Positions 6,681 to 9,226 of a stretch of DNA of 9,226 bases are shown here, piece by piece. Every line of letters starts with the position of its first letter. Position 1 is the first letter of the stretch. The stretch spans positions 1 through 9,226 of the forward strand of contig CAMOLY010000035.1 of NCBI GenBank assembly GCA_946619065.1. Reading direction: 5' to 3'. Source of the stretch: an uncultured Clostridia bacterium. Its GTDB lineage: Bacteria > Bacillota > Clostridia > Oscillospirales > Oscillospiraceae. A program made the position numbers and the translations under genes. The notes beneath the pieces were generated by a model. That model had not been told where the DNA came from, made no database searches, and saw nothing but the letters and a program-made list of their open reading frames with translations.

Positions 6681-8819
6681 TCAATCTTCCGCGCCGCGGG
6701 TGAAATCCACGCCGATGGGCCCGTCCGTCACAAGCCAGTCCGTCTGCGGAAGGCAGGCTTCCTGCTGTTCGGAGAGGGGGCATAGACCGATCACGCCCGC
6801 CGCCCCGGCGGGTTCCGGCCGCAGTCCGGTCTGCGCGCAGACCAGACCCCGCCGCAGAAGACCCTCCGTGTCCGTGCTGATGAGGAGAGATCCGCTCCGA
6901 TAGAGCTCCCGCAGGCGCTCCAGCACCTCCCCGGTCTGCCAGGCCCGCGTCCCGGCTCCGCCGCCCTCCTCCGCTACAAACAGCTGTCCGTCCCGAACGC
7001 GCAGCAGCATGTATTCCGGCGCGGCCTGCTTCTGCGCGGCGGGCTGCAGCAGGATGCATGGGCCGAGCTTGGGGTCCTCCGCGACCGCGAGACTGACGGG
7101 CGAGGCGGGGTCTATGCCGGCCAGGGTTTCCAGATAGCTCTTGTCGTCGTCCAACAGCACCGCCCGCGAATAGCCGGAGCGAAGGCCGGCGGGATCGAAG
7201 GCGGCGTACTCGTCCTTCCCGTCGCCGTCGACGTCCAGCGGCCACAGCAGGATGGAAGGGCTGTCCGCCGTGGAATGGGAGACGGGGCGGCGGAGGGCGG
7301 CTTCCAGGGCCTCGGCCTGTCCGCCCGCGAGGGGATTCCAGGACACCGATACCTGCCGCAGGTTCCTCAGGCCCAGGAGGGGAGACAGATCCGAGATCCG
7401 GTTTCCGTCCAGATCCAGAGCGGTCAGCCGATCCAGCCCGGCAAGGGGCGTGAGGTCCGCGATCCCGCTGTGGGCCGCGCGCAGGGAGCGCAGCGATTGC
7501 ATGCCCCGCAGAAACGACCAGTCGCCCAGTTCGCAGTTTTCGATGATCAGATGCTCCAGCCCGGAAAGCCGGCCCAGCACGGAGACGTCCGGGATCTCGG
7601 CGTCGTCCAGGATGAGGTATCGAAGCTGATCGAGCCGCTCCAGATCCGACAGCTCGCCGAACCGTCCCCCGCAGAGGGCGAGGGAGGTGATTTTCTTCAG
7701 CTCAGCCGGGAAGACCGGACCCGTCTCCCGCCCCAGCTGGCGCAGGACGGCCTGCCCGACCGCCGGGCTGGCAAACCGGACCGGCGCCTCCGAATCCGAC
7801 AGATCCGGCTCAGCCCCTGTTTCCGCGGCGGTCCATTCCGCCGCGCTGGGCTCCGTTCGGAGCTCGGCGGCCCTGACCCGGGGGTCGGACGCGCAGACGA
7901 CCCAGACGGAGCCGATCAGAAGCGCGGCCAGAACCCGGACCCTCCGGGAGGGCCTGCGGCAGCGCAGCACGTTCCGGATGCGGGCCTTTGCCCCGGTCTC
8001 GCAGAACGGAAGGGAAAGCGGCGCGGCGTGTTCCTGCTCTCCCGCGACGGCAAAGGCCAGCAGGGCGGCGCCGTACTGCTTTTTCCGCCGGGGGTCGCCG
8101 GAGACGACGGCCTCGTCACAGCGCATCTCCATATCCCGGCTCATCAGCGAGAAGGCCAGCCAGGCGAGGGGGTTGAACCAGTGCATGCACAGGGCGCAGA
8201 AGGCGATCAGCCGGACGAGGGGGTCGCCCCGGCGGATATGCTCCCGCTCGTGGGCAAGGATGATCGCCTTCGTCTCCGGATCGAGACCCGCCGGAAGACA
8301 GATCCGCGGCCGGAACAGACCGAAGACGAAGGGGGACCGAAGCCCTGCCGCCTCGCAGACGCCGCCCCTGCAGACCGCGCCCCGCAGTCTGCGGCGCAGC
8401 GCCAGCGCCCGGATCAGCGCCCAGGCCGCCAGCAGGATCACCCCGGCGCACCAGAGTCCCGCCAGCAGACCCAGCCAATCGAAGGCTGCGGGCTGCGCCT
8501 GCACGCCCGCAGAAGACAGGCCTGTTTCCGCGGGCAGAACGGTCTCCGGCCCGGTTACGGGCTGGAAAATCTCGTTGATCGGCCGGAACCGGGTCCAAAG
8601 CCGCTCCCCGCCTGCGGATTTTTCGGAAAACAGGCCGAAGAGGCTGAAGGCGGTCCGGGGTCCGGCGGGCGAGACGAAGCGGAACAGCACGGGCAGCCAG
8701 AGCAGGTAGGACCACTTCTTCGGCGCCCGCCGCAGCAGAAGCCGGATCGGCAGCACAAAGACCGCCGCCGCTGCCCCGGCAAGGCTCATCCGCAGAAGGG
8801 TCAGAAACAGGGTCCTCAC
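6681..8819 (-). CDS. BlaR1-like M56 membrane metallopeptidase with C-terminal leucine-rich repeat sensor
   Basis: The gene encodes a 712-residue polytopic protein. N-terminal membrane helices lie at about 5-27, 35-50 and 113-140. The M56 zinc protease core has His190-Glu191-Arg-Glu-His194 (HEREH), then FNPLAW (215-220) and RDMEMRCDEAVV (228-239), supplying the acidic third ligand as in BlaR1/MecR1. A last helix at about 295-310 leads outside. In BlaR1 a penicillin-binding domain would follow; no SxxK/SxN/KTG arrangement is evident here. Instead there are six 22-residue leucine-rich repeats (about 377-508, for example LTALDLDGNRISDLSPLLGL) and then a domain with the loop DVDGDGKDE (529-537), like calcium loops of FG-GAP/VCBS proteins. 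Cysteines 588, 661, 680 and 689 lie in this tail. The start is a GTG at 8819 overlapping the repressor stop (GTGA); AGGAGG is 13 nt upstream and a second AGGAG is very close. The likely role is a transmembrane sensor-protease that inactivates the adjacent BlaI-like repressor. The ligand is unknown. Confidence 0.92.
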   Translation of the reverse strand: MRTLFLTLLRMSLAGAAAAVFVLPIRLLLRRAPKKWSYLLWLPVLFRFVSPAGPRTAFSLFGLFSEKSAGGERLWTRFRPINEIFQPVTGPETVLPAETGLSSAGVQAQPAAFDWLGLLAGLWCAGVILLAAWALIRALALRRRLRGAVCRGGVCEAAGLRSPFVFGLFRPRICLPAGLDPETKAIILAHEREHIRRGDPLVRLIAFCALCMHWFNPLAWLAFSLMSRDMEMRCDEAVVSGDPRRKKQYGAALLAFAVAGEQEHAAPLSLPFCETGAKARIRNVLRCRRPSRRVRVLAALLIGSVWVVCASDPRVRAAELRTEPSAAEWTAAETGAEPDLSDSEAPVRFASPAVGQAVLRQLGRETGPVFPAELKKITSLALCGGRFGELSDLERLDQLRYLILDDAEIPDVSVLGRLSGLEHLIIENCELGDWSFLRGMQSLRSLRAAHSGIADLTPLAGLDRLTALDLDGNRISDLSPLLGLRNLRQVSVSWNPLAGGQAEALEAALRRPVSHSTADSPSILLWPLDVDGDGKDEYAAFDPAGLRSGYSRAVLLDDDKSYLETLAGIDPASPVSLAVAEDPKLGPCILLQPAAQKQAAPEYMLLRVRDGQLFVAEEGGGAGTRAWQTGEVLERLRELYRSGSLLISTDTEGLLRRGLVCAQTGLRPEPAGAAGVIGLCPLSEQQEACLPQTDWLVTDGPIGVDFTRGAED

Positions 8820-9190
8820 GGCTCCTCACCGTCCTCCTGATACGCGTCCAGCAGCCGGCGCAGCTCGTCCGCGTCCTTCTTGCTGATCCGCCGACTGCCC
8901 AGGAAGGAGACCAGGAAGCCTGGCAGGGAGCCGCCGAAGGCCCGGTCGATGAAGGCGGCGCTCTCCTGCTTCAGGGCGTCGTCCTTCCTTACGACGGCGG
9001 AAACGACGCCGTTCTCGTTCTGCGCCAGACCCTTGTCGATCAGCTTCCGCAGCACGGTGTAGGAGGTGGACTTCTTCCAGCCGTATTCCTCCATGCAGCG
9101 CCGCGCCAGCTCCCCGGAAGGGATCGGCTCGTTGGCCCAGATCAGATTCATCAGCTTCTGATCGCTGTCACACAGTCTTTTGTATCCCAC
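8816..9190 (-). CDS. BlaI/MecI-family winged-helix transcriptional repressor
   Basis: This 124-residue protein has the BlaI/MecI/CopY layout. The winged-helix DNA-binding domain spans about 8-70, with the family hallmark WxxxxPIPSGELARR (18-31) and the recognition helix within KKSTSYTVLRKLIDKG (39-54). A helical C-terminal part (about 70-118) normally forms the dimer and holds the cleavage site. Members repress their own operon as dimers and are inactivated after a BlaR1/MecR1 sensor is triggered. I do not see the classic Asn-Phe cleavage pair, so the site here must differ. The start is GTG at 9190, supported by AGGAGG eight bases upstream (9199-9204); the next codons (GYKRLCDSDQKLM) fit the family N-terminus. 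Its stop overlaps the GTG of the M56 gene by four bases, which implies translational coupling of repressor and sensor. First gene of the visible operon; a candidate operator lies at 9211-9224. Confidence 0.94.
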   Translation of the reverse strand: MGYKRLCDSDQKLMNLIWANEPIPSGELARRCMEEYGWKKSTSYTVLRKLIDKGLAQNENGVVSAVVRKDDALKQESAAFIDRAFGGSLPGFLVSFLGSRRISKKDADELRRLLDAYQEDGEEP

Positions 9191-9198
9191 AGTGCAGG

Positions 9199-9204
9199 CC
9201 TCCT
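9199..9204 (-). promoter_or_regulatory. Ribosome binding site fixing the GTG start of the repressor
   Basis: AGGAGG on the minus strand with an 8-nt spacer to the GTG at 9190. No ATG offers a comparable arrangement, so this decides the start codon. Confidence 0.8.
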
Positions 9205-9210
9205 TGTCGT

Positions 9211-9224
9211 TCTATACTTATAGA
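9211..9224 (-). promoter_or_regulatory. Candidate operator dyad upstream of the BlaI-like gene
   Basis: TCTATA-AG-TATAGA on the minus strand is a perfect 14-bp inverted repeat with a 2-bp centre, starting 21 nt above the GTG. It contains TATAAG and TATAGA, either of which could be the -10 box. BlaI/MecI/CopY proteins bind short AT-containing dyads over their own promoters, so this is the natural operator candidate for this repressor. The -35 region lies beyond the window, so the promoter cannot be confirmed. Confidence 0.6.
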
Positions 9225-9226
9225 CC

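Noticed and set aside
7296..7691. Possible DNA tandem repeat with 66-bp period
   Set aside because: The periodicity is at the protein level (22-residue LRRs); the nucleotide copies have diverged and do not form a recent satellite.
6681..8819. Identification of the M56 gene as a true beta-lactam sensor (blaR1/mecR1)
   Set aside because: The C-terminal penicillin-binding domain is missing and no beta-lactamase or PBP2a-like gene is in the operon, so the blaR1 symbol is not justified.
7275..8840. Plus-strand reading frame of 521 codons opposite the M56 gene
   Set aside because: Its composition is Pro/Arg/Gln/Gly-rich, typical of the complement of a GC-rich gene; it has no domains and the minus-strand M56 protein explains the region fully.
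1..9226. Search for CRISPR arrays, tRNA or rRNA genes, insertion sequences and attachment sites
   Set aside because: Reading through both strands, I saw no regularly spaced repeats, no tRNA-like cloverleaf, no transposase and no terminal inverted repeats.

Overview
All seven protein genes in this window lie on the minus strand. The window is GC-rich overall but has strong GAGG/AGGAGG ribosome binding sites. It combines an rpsB-tsf pair with a BlaI/M56 regulatory pair and a cysteine-motif lipoprotein. Together this suggests a high-GC member of the Clostridia, probably a gut Oscillospiraceae-like or Christensenellales-like bacterium. That placement is an inference from family content and style; no 16S or other marker is present.

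The low-coordinate end is housekeeping. A near-consensus sigma-A promoter (TTGCAA, 17 bp, TATAAT) drives rpsB (ribosomal protein S2) through a leader of about 130 nt. A stable intergenic stem-loop follows, then tsf (elongation factor Ts), which runs off the window edge a few residues short of its expected C-terminus.

The rest (about 1886-9226) looks like one five-gene accessory operon read toward rpsB. In transcription order it holds: a BlaI/MecI-type winged-helix repressor; a BlaR1-like M56 membrane metallopeptidase; a lipoprotein with a signal peptide and a Cys/His motif; an 808-residue ABC-2 permease that looks like two permeases fused head to tail; and its ABC ATPase. The genes overlap by 4 nt or lie a few bases apart, apart from one 75-nt gap before the lipoprotein. 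A perfect 14-bp dyad just upstream of the repressor is a candidate autoregulatory operator.

The most unusual element is the M56 protein. It has the HExxH membrane protease core, but the penicillin-binding sensor domain of BlaR1 is absent. In its place are six 22-residue leucine-rich repeats and a further domain with a DxDxDG calcium-type loop. A reasonable model, not proven here, is: an extracellular ligand is bound by the LRR domain, the M56 protease is activated, the BlaI-like repressor is inactivated, and the lipoprotein plus ABC exporter are induced. This would be a beta-lactamase-style signalling switch rewired to a different ligand and an export or resistance output.
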